A stretch of 64,000 bases of DNA from the NCBI GenBank assembly GCA_025331125.1, contig JAOALB010000093.1, positions 62,001 through 126,000 of the forward strand, in the 5' to 3' direction. The notes beneath the pieces were generated by a model that saw only the letters and a list, made by a program, of their open reading frames with translations, had not been told where the DNA came from and did no database searches. Positions within the stretch are counted from its first letter, which is position 1. Each line of letters starts with the position of its first letter. Below, piece after piece: positions 1 through 10,850 of this stretch. Origin of the DNA: Mycogone perniciosa (taxonomy: Eukaryota; Ascomycota; Sordariomycetes; Hypocreales; Hypocreaceae). The position numbers and the translations under genes were made by a program.

Positions 1-1917
1 CTCTTTGTTTTTTGGTTTGTTTGCTGTGGAGTATATTTTATCATGCTTAGTGAGCCCCCTATTTTACCCATTGGCGTGGGGAGAGGGTTTCGGTATGGAG
101 TAAGAGAAGGCATTTCTCGGCCCGTTGCTAGTTGTTGCAACCACCCACATCGTGTGTAATACTAGGTACTCCGTAGCACTGCTCCGTATTATGGCCGGAT
201 TGCTTTCTTTTTTTTCTCGAGGGGGCATGGAAGTAGAAGGTGATAGCCGGGTAGACCGCAGATAATCGAAAGGGGGTGTGCAGACAGGGTAAGGATGCAT
301 CGGGATGGTCCACGTTGTCTGCCAGGATTTTCACGGATCGCTTTCTTGTGTGAGATATATCGGTGTGTACTTCGTACTCCGTACGTGTGTGTTCCTGGCA
401 GCTAGGCACGCTCTATGGTAACATTCATTCATGACTGCAGCTGATAAATCAGTTTCCTTGGTAGACCGACAACCCCAACCCTGGCCCGCCCGTGTGCCCT
501 TTTTCTTAGCAACTAATAATACGAAGTAGACCTGCTTCTCAATTCTCATGGGAGCTTTGGCATTTCGTCATCTAACTACTCGTACGGAGTATGTATCTCA
601 CCAATACAACCATAAGCTGACCCGGGCTGTTCTTTGCGTACAATATTTTTTGTCTAGTTGTTCGATCTCAGCCATACATGTGCAAGCCACATCACTCATT
701 TGGTTAAATACTGCATCTTTCACTTCGTATGTACTCGTAGGCGGAATGCGGGGGTTCATCCAGGCTGATTCGTTAATGGGATCAGCCCCCAACAAAAGAA
801 AACGGCCCGGCAATAACAAATGAAAATCCCCATTCAAGAGGAATTTACAGTTTAGAGTACGAGTACGAAGTACTTCGTACAGGCTATTAATTCGGAAAGC
901 AAGCTTTCCGCGGCAACTGTAAAATATTCTAGCCACTATGTTCTACTAATTGCCTTGCGGCTATTTGTAGTGGTCAATAGTACGGAGTACATGGATACTA
1001 CTTCGTACTTCGCGAGCGTCAGCAACTGGCAGCATCATCATCTAATAGTTCTATGATGAGGAGAAGAGATACTCGTGTGCTTGGCTAAACTGCTCCGAGC
1101 TTAATCAATCAACGTTCTATGCACGAGAGCTCGCCTAAATGCCATTGACGGGCAATTTCTAGCACAGACACTCCCCCTCCATTGCCCCTTTGAGTTTGTT
1201 CTTGCGCAGGAGGTCATTTGCAGTAGTATGCAATATGTAGGTACGAAGTACGAAGTGCATGGTGGTAGGCATAGCTTGATTTTTGCCCGTTGGATTTTTC
1301 TCGCCTGCCGCTGTGTAACTTGCCATCCACCATGCGTGTGGCTTAACTGCACCTCAAACAAGTCTCCTGCAGCATTGCCCTGTTCTGAACCTTGGAAGAA
1401 GACCTCGCCAAGGCGGGTGTAGGTGTAGGTGTAGGTGGCGAGGGGGGCTTGAGGCGGGCATATGGATGGTGTGGCTGTCCTGTCCTGCAACTCGTCCTTT
1501 TTGCTTTCTGTTCCTGAGACATGCTGCGGGACACGAAGTAATGTGTATTAAGGTTTCGCGTCCTCCCTCACTACAGAAGAAAACACCGTTTCGCCTCCCA
1601 TGATGAGGAAATCCCGTTTTCTTGTTTGCTATGCAGAGATGCCTTGATTTGACGTCGTATCGCGAGCAGCCAAGGCCTCGGATGGTCCACGAAGGGGTTT
1701 GAATACGCAGTCTTGTTGATCCTCGAGCACGATGGACCGCGGGTCTGTTAAAAAAGCGCCAGCAAAAGGCCTCGTATCTTTTGTTTTCTTATTTGAACAT
1801 ATTACAGGCTTGTAGGTGCCTGCTACACCAGATTTCAGCAGTCTTTCCTCCGAAATAAGGCCTTCATAGCTCGTGACCTCTGATAACTCATATCCGTCCA
1901 TATTAATCGCATTGTGC
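1..1917. other. Gene-free stretch with TAC palindromes
   Basis: No open frame here resembles a protein family I recognise, and no tRNA or rRNA is visible. The stretch is marked by repeated TAC-flanked motifs such as those at 367-384, 857-880, 980-990 and 1241-1258, and a short GTGTAG tandem near 1418-1437. It probably contains the 3' untranslated region of the LC8 gene on the minus strand, whose stop codon is at 1918-1920. Confidence 0.5.
863..880. repeat. 18-bp perfect TAC palindrome
   Basis: gtacgaagtacttcgtac is its own reverse complement. It sits in a longer run of gtac units from 857. It belongs to the dispersed family of TAC-GAAG/GGAG-TAC palindromes found only between genes in this window. 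Function is unknown. Confidence 0.85.
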
Positions 1918-2643
1918 TTATTGCGTCTTGAAGAGCAGGATGGCGCAGTGGCCGAGGTAAAAGTATATGAAATGCTTCGTCTCTGCAAATATGATGGGTA
2001 TTAGCCACATGAACCCCTGTCAAGTATTATAGCTGTGCAGGAAGAAAAGGCATTGTGTAGGTGTAAGTTGCACCACACGCCAAGCTTTCCAACATACCGT
2101 GGGTAACGAAGCTGCCAAAGTTCCGGCCAACAATGCAGTGCCAGGTCGGGCCCTTGCGCTCGTCAAACTGTCCATCGTATGTCGTTAGTAGAGCTCTTCG
2201 GTAGCTGGTAGGTTCGAAAGGGTGCTGACTGTTCGCTTGATGTGCTGTGCAATGTCCTGCCATGGCAATTAGCGACCGTTCCTTGGTGCGATTCGCATCT
2301 TAACTACCTTCTCGATTGTGAACTTGGCCATGGCCTCCTGAGCTACAAGCTCGTTGTTAGCCTACTCCAACGCCTTAACCTGACATATGCGCATGCTGTC
2401 GCTCGCACGTGTATTCCAACATACCAACTTCAATCGACTCCTGTTGCATATCGTCCGTCTTTATCATCGGTCAGCTGTGTCGCCGCCGTAGGTCCATTAG
2501 AGGTAATCTCACCATATCTGCGGACTTGATCTGCGCTGCGATGTAACCGATCAGCAGAGCTTCATGTGATGCGTTGATCCAATCCGGTCCCTACCTTCAA
2601 GCTTCTCCCGTGTGCCGGGTCCCTCTGCCTGTTTGTCTGCCAT
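1918..2643 (-). CDS. Dynein light chain LC8 type, seven exons
   Basis: This encodes a 100-residue LC8/DYNLL light chain, a dimeric hub that binds the dynein intermediate chain and many short-motif partners. The gene was assembled from seven exons on the minus strand: 2643-2595, 2535-2513, 2458-2425, 2342-2308, 2256-2230, 2167-2098 and 1982-1918. The joined frame is open, 303 nt long, and ends in TAA. Residues 64-79 read TWHCIVGRNFGSFVTH and residues 80-100 give the HFIYFYLG beta strand region, both hallmarks of LC8. All introns are GT..AG. The donor at 2229 (GTCAGC) is weak, but a CTAAC branch site and the frame support it. The start ATG opens MADKQAE, similar to fungal orthologues. Six introns in so short a coding region are many. 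The family call is nearly certain and exon edges are well supported. Confidence 0.95.
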
Positions 2644-3863
2644 CTTGGTTGCTCGTTTCGTGTGCTAGAACCTCCGCAATATCTAAACGCTCCCCTTTTC
2701 TTATAAAGGAAGTTAGCCGGATATCGCCCACGATGAGAATGGAGGAGATAGTCGCGTCAACGGGGGCTCTGCCAGCCCCTATTTAAGGGCGATTCAGGGG
2801 GTTGTGCTTACGGTTGGAAGGTCCGCGCGGTAAAGAGTGATTGGCGGTCGAGTATTCGCAGATGCGGTAGCAGAGGGGATAGCAGAGCAGCCCTTGTGAC
2901 GAGATGTTGAGTTCGTGGGAAGGCTGACTTGTCGCGTCTGTCGGCTCCAAAATGACTTTGTAGGTTGGACCAAGGCTGGATCGCAGTAATGCTGGGACGC
3001 ACGAGCCAACCACGGAAACGCGGTACATCAATTGGCGGGGCTGCAGCTGAGGCCTGACAGAGGAATCAGGCATGTGAGTATGTACTCCGTACTCCGTAAT
3101 GTGCACCACTATAATAGGTGCAAACAAGTATACCGCATACGACACATTAAAAAAAATTGCAATTACTATTAGACACGATTTCCTAGCTACTTCACGCCAT
3201 TATATACAAATATGAGCTCAAGGGCGCTATCCAAAGGAAGCCCACGCATCCTTTGCATCTAGGAACTCCTTCCTGCTCAACTGTGGGAGAAGCCAAGGGC
3301 ATCCCTCTAACGAACAATGATGTTGGAACAAACAGAGAGAGAAAAGGGAAAACAAAAATGTTGCTACGACTCACAAATATGTATTGATATGAATGATACA
3401 TCGAATTTGCAAAGCCATGTTCGTTATTCAGTCATGAACTACCAGTGAGGCTATCCCCTTGATCAATATAGGCGTTTGATGACGTACATCGTCAGATGAG
3501 CTATCGAAAAGAGAATTCGGTAGCACAGTTCAGTCCAGGGAGTAATGAAGCATACATTTCCCCTTGTTAACAATTAGTCATATATTGTATGGAGGCATGG
3601 AGATGGTATATTGTCTCGGGGTCTCTTGAAAACATTCCAATTTATTTATTGTTATACTACATGGGTATGCAACGAATTCCAGCGTGAGATAGCATATATA
3701 ACATGCCAGGCTATGTGATAATACATATCTTGACTATAAGATGTTATCCATTTTACTTGATGATTTATATTCTACCTTTAAGAAACACATTCTAGTTTAA
3801 TATCTACAGTGCTCTACGATCCCGAATTTTAATTTCTTTTTCACTTGCCTCTAGAACAAAGCC
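2644..3863. other. Intergenic, no gene seen
   Basis: This lies between the LC8 start and the small secreted protein gene. It should hold both promoters, since the two genes are divergent. A TTTATAAG-like element lies near 2697-2708 on the LC8 side. A TAC motif lies at 3082-3098. From about 3130 onward the sequence is AT-rich and no protein family is recognisable in any frame. Confidence 0.5.
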
Positions 3864-4238
3864 ATGAAGCTCAGCACTACTGCTATTATTCTTGCATTGG
3901 GCAGCGCCCTCGCGGCACCTAACTATCCTCCGATTCACAAACATGAGACATCAATAATGCAAGATTCTACCGATCTTCGAGAAGAGCTATATCCCCGCGA
4001 GAAAGAAGTTACAGTTTTTGATAAGCGGGAGAAAATGCAGGCTCGGGCTAGCTACGACCTCTTGGATATCAGCGGCCTACTGAATATCATACTGGGCAGC
4101 AATGGCCTACTAAATGTCGTACTGGGCAACAATGGCCTCTTAAATGTCCTAGTGGGCAACAATGGCCTACTGAATGGCATACTGGGAAATAATGGCATAC
4201 TGGGTAGTGTACTTGGGAGTGTTCTGAGTCACAGATAA
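3864..4238 (+). CDS. Small secreted protein with 10-residue GLLN repeats
   Basis: This is a 124-residue intronless protein. Residues 1-18 form a typical signal peptide (hydrophobic core TTAIILALGSALA, cleavage expected after AA or AAP). Residues about 19-60 are charged and contain a Lys-Arg pair at 54-55 in FDKRE, a possible Kex2 site. From residue 70 to about 110 the chain is a tandem of ten-residue units of the form NGLLNVVLGN, then a degenerate end. The repeats are hydrophobic plus Asn/Gly, with no cysteines. I do not recognise a named family. The layout (signal, charged pro-region, dibasic site, repeats) resembles fungal secreted repeat precursors, and a surface-active or amyloid-like role is only a guess. 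The gene sits alone in an AT-rich gene-poor region, as lineage-specific secreted proteins often do. The coding call rests on the signal peptide and in-frame repeats. Confidence 0.75.
   Translation: MKLSTTAIILALGSALAAPNYPPIHKHETSIMQDSTDLREELYPREKEVTVFDKREKMQARASYDLLDISGLLNIILGSNGLLNVVLGNNGLLNVLVGNNGLLNGILGNNGILGSVLGSVLSHR
4071..4190 (+). repeat. Four 30-bp coding tandem repeats
   Basis: Four consecutive 30-bp units start at 4071, 4101, 4131 and 4161, followed by a partial unit from 4191. Each begins with a variant of aatggcctact and encodes ten residues. The units differ mostly by a few substitutions, so the array keeps the reading frame. Copy number may vary between strains. Confidence 0.9.
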
Positions 4239-7207
4239 CCCGCTTTCGCAACTACTCGGGGTCTTGCTGCACAGCAGACAGCACTACGCCACCTACCTAA
4301 GTACAAAAAGAGTAACTGGGCCTGGGGAACAACCTTGAGGCTTTCGGGTGGGGAATTGGGGAGGGGGGTCGTTGGCTAGGCGCGGAGGTTGACGGTTGTT
4401 CAACTTATTATTACGGTGTCGCGTCTTCAAACACGTCCATATACCTAATATGTCATCCATGGTTATGTGAGTGGAAGTTCGCAGGGCGTTAGGAATACAA
4501 ATGAGGAAACACCTATCAAACTGCTTGATTATCTTGACATTCCCTGTCAAGCCAGACACACTGCAGTAACTCATCATGTTTGAGGTGATGGACATCCCGG
4601 GTACAGGCGAAGCTTGTCCTGACATTTGGTTCGGGTGCGTTAAAGGGGAAAAGGGGGTTATGTTCTGTAGATGTTCTTTGACTGCAAATCCTTGATGACT
4701 GCCGCACGTTTATCTATCTAATCATCGAGAGCTTCATCAGAGGCGGGAACGGTCACATAGTTTAGGTTGCATCAGCCTTTTTAAATCCTTATTTCTCTGA
4801 ATACAAATAAATATCCATACCTCCAAACTCTATAGACTTTATTACACTTATGCATGCTGTGCTTTGTTGAGTCAACGCAGTGGCTGTTGATGTCGTACCC
4901 CGTCACGGTGTTGCGAGAACCGCACGTCAGAGGCTCAGTAGACAGTACACTAATTAAGATTTATTGTAAAGATAAAATTTATTACCTGCCTCTGAATATA
5001 AGATGCCTCTCTTGTGTAAAAAGATGCGTGCCTGGGAATGTAAAGTGTTGTTATCACATATTAGGCACGAGATAGGTGAAAACCCTCGGGGGCCATGTGT
5101 GGCCATAAGCCAGCAACAGGACAACAAAAATAAGTGCTATTATTCACCATTATTCCTTTCTTAGGGGGGAGGGTTTAAGTAGGTATCAAGATCCTTATTT
5201 CGTTTAATGTAAATTGCTGGTTTAATCCTAACCTGCGAGTATGCTGGGGAATCGGCGATTTATCTTAGCCTAAAAAGCTGAACAATGACAACTCAATGAA
5301 TTTTATTGCGAAGTTGCCGATTTTTGAGTGAACGGTTATTCTTAAATGTGTGTATACGGCGGTATCTATTATAATCAGCTCAAGTAGATCCCTTGAAGCC
5401 CATGGCGAGCAATGGCCTACGCCGCCCCTGACCCTAGGGTACCTTTATGACAATATCTGCGAATGGATATATTTTTTTTCTATTTAATTCTTTATTTTTA
5501 CATTATAGAAGTATTTTCGCGTCTTTTCTTAGTCTCTTTGGGCATGTTGCTACCAGCCCTCGGTCTTCCAGTCATGATGGGATCACGACAGTTGCGGATG
5601 CTCGCTCTCATCTGTTCATTCTCGACGCGGAGATGATGGTGAGGCTTGAACTAATTGCAATTGGGGAAGGAACAAACCCAATTCGTCATGTATGCGATGA
5701 TATTTTATAACCAATTACACTATACAACTACAAATTAATTATGAGGAGGTCTGGAGTCGTGTCAGATGGGCCTGATAAAGATGGGTGTGTGTGGATTGCT
5801 TATGTAGGTTACAGTAGCAAAATCCTTAACAAACCTCTGGGATTTTGGTATCGCATCATTCAGTATTTATCCAATAATTTATCTGTATTATTGCTCTTTG
5901 GCATATGGGCAGTATGTTCTTGATGGTGCGTTTACATGGCTAAGATTTCCCTATGTTTGGAATGTACTCCGTATTGGGGGAAATGTTGGATATGAGACTT
6001 GGTCACAACTCCACACGCAATGGAGTGTGTGAATTATTTATAGCATAATACATAGGCGACGAAGACTTTACGATCTTCAGCTTAGGCATACCTAACTTGG
6101 TCAGGAGGCCTTATCGTGAGGATTACCAGACAACTCCACTGCTCGCCCTAGATATCACAAGGCTACTACTACTGTACTGTTTACCCAGAGTTTGTTTATA
6201 GTATCTGTAACACATTGGTTCATCTGTACTTGGTGTTACATGCCTTTAAAGCAATCTCAGTGAGCTTCCGAGCTGTCATATTCTGCTTTTTAGCATCACG
6301 TTGAAGCCTGGCCAATTGGCAATGGTACCCGAGCTTTAGTTTAAATGCTCGGGGCATCCCATCATATTCATTTCTCGGCCCTTTAGGGTTATTCATTCTC
6401 TAATAACATGTAGTTGTCACTTCGTTCCGTCATACTCCTAGTAGGTCCCATCTGCTGCTGTTACTCTCCGTGGCGAGCCTGATAGCTAGTTACAGCCTTT
6501 CACATGAGCGGCACACGCATCCCTGTATGCGTCATTTTATCATGCCTATTTCTTATACCATATAATACGAAGAAACGTGATACTATATGCGGCCGTATAC
6601 CCAAGGGGTTTGTGACAAGAAAATGCCACATTCTCGAGCTGGAATGCCTCGACGATCTCTCAAAGAAGTTACATTCTCTTATGGGTATGAAAAAAAGAAC
6701 TCCTTTAAATTATAAAAGCCAGACGCTGCAATGAACTTCTTGTTAGTTGTGCCAACTTGAATGCATGGTTGATCAATAACATGTTGTTTCTTTCTCTACG
6801 AGCTATAGCATATTCATATGCTAGGAATGTACCAAGAGGACTATTTCAGCAATATCTCTAGAAGTGTCCGAAAATCATTCAGCAATTCACTCTTACAAAA
6901 TACTACACTTCTTCGGATACTCACGACCGATGCGCTCAACGAACCGACGCTGCCGCAATTGACTTAAGCCGCACCTGTTATCAACATATTATTATAGGGT
7001 AGATTGCGATAAGGGAAAGGAGACGACCCAGAAAAAAAAAAGAGCGCACGGACCAGTCGAAAATTCTCGTCAAGCCCCACTACGCGTCCATTGATAACCT
7101 CGACTTTTTTTTTCTTGTTCTCTCGTCAACAAACACCACTCAAGAATGTTGGCAAGCTAGTTGCTGGGTGATTGACCAATTCTTCGCCTGCTAGGCGTCT
7201 TGCAACC
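4239..7207. other. AT-rich gene-free stretch
   Basis: Nearly 3 kb with only short open frames lacking family resemblance. The sequence is clearly more AT-rich than the gene blocks from about 4800 to 6950. No transposase, terminal repeats or RNA gene was recognised. The last 200 bp should hold the MRD1 promoter; pyrimidine-rich tracts occur near 7100-7125. Confidence 0.5.
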
Positions 7208-9987
7208 ATGGCGACATCAAGAATCTTCGTCAAAGGTCTGCCGCCCACCATCACTGAAGCCGAGTTTCGGAAACATTTCTCGGCCAAGAATGGCGAAATC
7301 ACCGATGTCAAGTTGATCCCCCAACGACGGATTGGCTATGTCGGCTATAAGACTCCCGATGACGCCTCTAAGGCAGTCAAGTACTTCAACAAGTCGTACA
7401 TTCGGATGTCCAAAGTCTCAGTCGAGCCAGCTAAGTCGGTGCGTGACCCGACGACCACTTTGGAACTTGCTCTAATGGAATGCTAGATCTCAGACCCGAC
7501 ACTGACCAAGGGCCAGCGATCAACCAACGCGGCTCATGCTGTGGCGAGCCCCCAAGTCCTGAAGCAGGATGAGGAGGGTAACCAGAAGAAGCGGAAGCGA
7601 GAGGAGCTGGACGAGTCCGATCCCAAGCTACGGGAGTTCCTCCGCGTCATGAAGCAAGGAAAGGAAGGGGTTATTGCTGATGAATCGAATCCTGACGCCA
7701 ACATGACAGGGCTTGCTATGAATGGCGAGTCCCTCGTTGTCGAGGGCGAAAGTGATGACGAGTACGAGCAAATTCCGAAGAGGAAAGAGAAGCTACGCAA
7801 GACAGACTCGTCTGAGACGAGTCATGGTCTGGTGACAAGTCGCCTGACGCCACGGGAGATGCTGTCAAATCACGATCATTCACCCGAAGTGGCGGATGCT
7901 AAGGCCGATGATGTGGAACATGAGAAGATTGGCAAGCCCCAGACAGCGATGGGGGCGACGGACGACGACGACTGGCTGAGATCAAGGACAAACAGGTTAC
8001 TGGATCTTGTTGACCCAGACGACCTCGCACAAGCTGCGACAACAACAGCCGAGACTGGATCTGTCAAGCAAGATGAAGGGGATCACAATGTCGCCCCACA
8101 TTCCCCTGACGAGCCGGCTCCTGATATGTCCAACAACGAAGTAGATGCTAGGGGGGCTGAAGAGTCTAGCAAGGACGATACAGTCGCCGCAATCTCTCGG
8201 ACGTCTCGGCTCTTCGTTCGGAACCTCCCTTACACTGCCACCGAGATTGATCTACACCAACAGTTTGGGAAATTTGGGACTTTGGAAGAGGTATGTCACA
8301 TCAATCGACAGTTTCTTATGTCAATGGAATGCAGGCAACATGATGAATCCCAGATAGGGACAGCTTACACTTCGGTGTGTGATGCGAACCTGGGCGAAAA
8401 TTTTAGTAGATGCTTCGATTTTCTGATATACTGCTTTGCTTACACGGCCAAATATCTGCATGCTGGTTTTGATCCTAAAGCTGACGAAACTAGGTACACC
8501 TGTCCACCAACGCCTCGGGAGCTAGCAAGGGGTTCGCCCTGGTGCTATTCACAGACCCATCAGGTGCCGTCGATGCATTCCAGGCTTTGGATGGGACAAC
8601 GTTTCAGGGGCGCATCATGCACATCATTCCTGCTGATGCAAAGAAATCACAGCTAGATGAGTTTGGAATGTCGAAGCTGCCCCTGAAGAAACAAAACATG
8701 ATCCGCAAGAAGGCGGAAGCTGCGTCAAGCACCTTCAACTGGAATTCACTCTACATGAACCAGGACGCCGTCAATACCTCGGTCGCCGCGCGGCTGGGTG
8801 TCTCAAAGTCCGAGATGCTGGATCCCACCTCGGCGGATGCAGGTGTCAAGCAAGCAATTGCAGAGACGACGGTCATTCAAGAGACGAAGGCCTTTTTCGT
8901 CACAAATGGTGTGGATCTCGATGCCTTCAAATCACACAAACGTGGGGGCACCTCCATCCTGGTCAAGAATTTTCCGTATGGCACTACCATGGAGGAGCTC
9001 CGAAAGATGTTTGAGGAGTGTGGCCCAGTTCTCAAGGTTCTGATGCCACCTACGGGCACCATTGCTATTGTCCAATTCGCTCAGGCAAATCATGCCAAGG
9101 CCGCTTTTGGAAAGATAGCGTATCGTCGAGTGAAGGATAGCGTTCTCTTCCTGGAAAAGGCCCCAACGGATCTGTTCAAGCATGACCCCACTCAGGATCA
9201 CACTGAGCGGCTTGGCGATCACCGAGCCGGGGTTCAAAAGTTAAGCGTTGACGAATTGCTGTCAGGCGGCGATAAGGTGGAGGAGTCGGTGGAGACAACT
9301 TCGCTCTTCATCCGCAATTTAAACTTTACCACATCGACTAGTCAGCTGGCTGAAGTTTTCGGATCTATCGACGGATTCGTCTCAGCTCGGGTCAAGACCA
9401 AGACGGACCCCAAGAAACCTGGCCAGACTCTGAGCATGGGTTTTGGATTTGTTGAATTTCGATCCAAGAGCCAGGCGCAAGCAGCGCTCAAAGTTATGGA
9501 TGGCTACGTGTTGGAGGGTCACGCCCTGGGGGTCAAGGCATCCCACAAGGGGCATGATGCTGCCGAAGAGCGGAGACGTGAGGATGCCGCCAAGAAGGCA
9601 GCAGCCCAGAGGACCAAGATCGTCATCAAGAACTTACCATTCCAAGCCACGAAAAAGGATATCCGGGCCCTATTTGGGACTTACGGGCAACTTAGATCTG
9701 TCCGCGTTCCAAAGAAAGCAGACTATTCCGCAAGGGGTTTTGCATTTGCTGAATTTGTCACTCCTCGGGAAGCAGAGAATGCGCTCAATGCATTAAAAGA
9801 TACCCATTTACTCGGTCGACGACTAGTTTTAGACTTTGCTGAGGCCGAAGCAGTAGACGCTGAAGAGGAGATCGAAAAGATGCAGCGCAAGGTAGGGGGC
9901 CAAGTCAATAAAATGGCCCTTCAGCAACTTACTGGAGGAGGGAGGAAGAAAGTCACTATTGGAGATGAGGAGGAGCTGGAAGCTTAA
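7208..9987 (+). CDS. MRD1: Multiple RNA-binding domain protein 1 (Mrd1)
   Basis: Mrd1 is a nucleolar protein that binds pre-rRNA and is needed for early 18S rRNA processing in the small-subunit processome. Exons are 7208-7438, 7487-8290 and 8494-9987, giving 842 residues, close to the usual fungal length. Five RRM domains lie at roughly residues 4-75, 316-393, 498-570, 614-696 and 720-800. RNP1-like segments include GFGFVEF and GFAFAEF, and RNP2-like ones include IFVKGL, LFVRNL and IVIKNL. A charged linker with ESDPKLREFLRVM follows RRM1, as in orthologues. Intron 1 is 48 bp and intron 2 is 203 bp, the longest inferred in this window. The ATG at 7208 is preferred over the upstream in-frame one at 7172 because the family starts just before RRM1. 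The call is very secure. Confidence 0.95.
8340..8426 (+). ncRNA. Possible box C/D snoRNA in MRD1 intron 2
   Basis: Inside the 203-bp intron there is ATGATGA (8340-8346), a perfect box C, and CTGA (8423-8426), a box D, 87 nt apart. A C'-like GTGATGC lies at 8379-8385. A four-pair stem is possible between GCAG (8331-8334) and CTGC (8431-8434) flanking the boxes. C/D snoRNAs are often hosted in introns of ribosome biogenesis genes. I could not match the guide segment before box D to rRNA from memory, so chance occurrence is quite possible. Confidence 0.25.
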
Positions 9988-10081
9988 GGTAGGTAAAGCA
10001 AAGGAACTATTTTTCACTGCACACATTGGATAGCAAGGCCAAGTTGTGCCCTGGCCCACGGTCTATAGTGACCTCCCTTGG

Positions 10082-10088
10082 CAAGGGG
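10082..10088 (+). promoter_or_regulatory. Candidate BrlA response element
   Basis: CAAGGGG fits the BrlA consensus (C/A)(G/A)AGGG(G/A) described in Aspergillus nidulans. A second match lies on the other strand at 10549-10555 (tcccttt). BrlA activates abaA in Eurotiales. BrlA is not established in Hypocreales, so in this genome the match may be incidental. Confidence 0.25.
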
Positions 10089-10686
10089 GGGTCCAATATT
10101 GAGGTGCAGCAACGATAGCGGTGCGCTACGCGTGGCCATGAGCTGACCTGGATCTTCAGCGAAGAATTCAGGGCTCGCGAAGCCCAAGGACCATGACGCT
10201 CTTATGTCTGATGTTAATCTCTCCCACATACCTGGGGCTGCTTGAAGAAAATGCGGGATGCATGTCTTTGGAGGAGGGTGGTGAGACCATGGCGTCCTGG
10301 CCCCGCCTTCTCCTCCCTTGCATACCCAACGCCCTCACCAACAGACCTCAAGGTGCCATGTGCTGGTGGGCTTGAGAGTTGCGCTTCATTGGCCGCTGGG
10401 AATAGCCTTGCCCGTAGAGTTGCTGTCTGTCACAGATGCCCATGTCACACCCCGCCGTGCCAGACACCCTGCCCACCTTGATGCTTTGCAGATGGATCTC
10501 GATAGTATTTTGGGTTGAGGGGCAAAAGACAAACTGCTAACCCCGTCTTCCCTTTGTCAATACAATCCGTTGGCCCTGCCCATCTCCTCCCAAGTCTTGG
10601 ATTTATATGTTCTTGGGCACTCCTTGGGAAGACATCTTCGTTCCAGTGGAATTCTTTGCCTCCTACAAAGCGTACATTTATCCCAC

Positions 10687-10692
10687 CATTCC
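10687..10692 (+). promoter_or_regulatory. Candidate AbaA response elements
   Basis: CATTCC at 10687-10692 and again at 10823-10828 matches the CATTCY site bound by the TEA domain. Both are within 170 bp of the abaA start codon, as expected if AbaA regulates its own gene, which is known in A. nidulans. Six-base matches are common by chance. Confidence 0.3.
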
Positions 10693-10850
10693 ACGTCTCA
10701 AATTCCTTTCAACATATCTTGTCCATTAGGATTTACTCTTCTCTTCTTTCTTCATACTTGGGTAGCTGCAACAGGCAACTTTTCCGTCCGTCAACGAGCT
10801 GTTCTCTGGGCATCTCTGCTGACATTCCTTGTGCTCATCTGGTCCTTGCT

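Larger units (their letters stand above)
9988..10850. other. Intergenic, abaA promoter region
   Basis: This contains the MRD1 3' end and the upstream region of abaA. It has short open frames, several upstream ATGs, and motifs matching developmental regulator sites that are listed separately. No other gene is recognisable. Confidence 0.5.

Noticed and set aside
1938..1958. tRNA A-box-like TGGCGCAGTGGCCGAGG
   Set aside because: It falls in the last exon of the LC8 gene (antisense to HCAIL), and there is no matching B box or cloverleaf downstream.
4239..7207. Possible decayed transposon in the AT-rich stretch
   Set aside because: No terminal repeats, transposase remnants or reverse transcriptase motifs were visible. 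RIP-like mutation cannot be judged without a reference copy.
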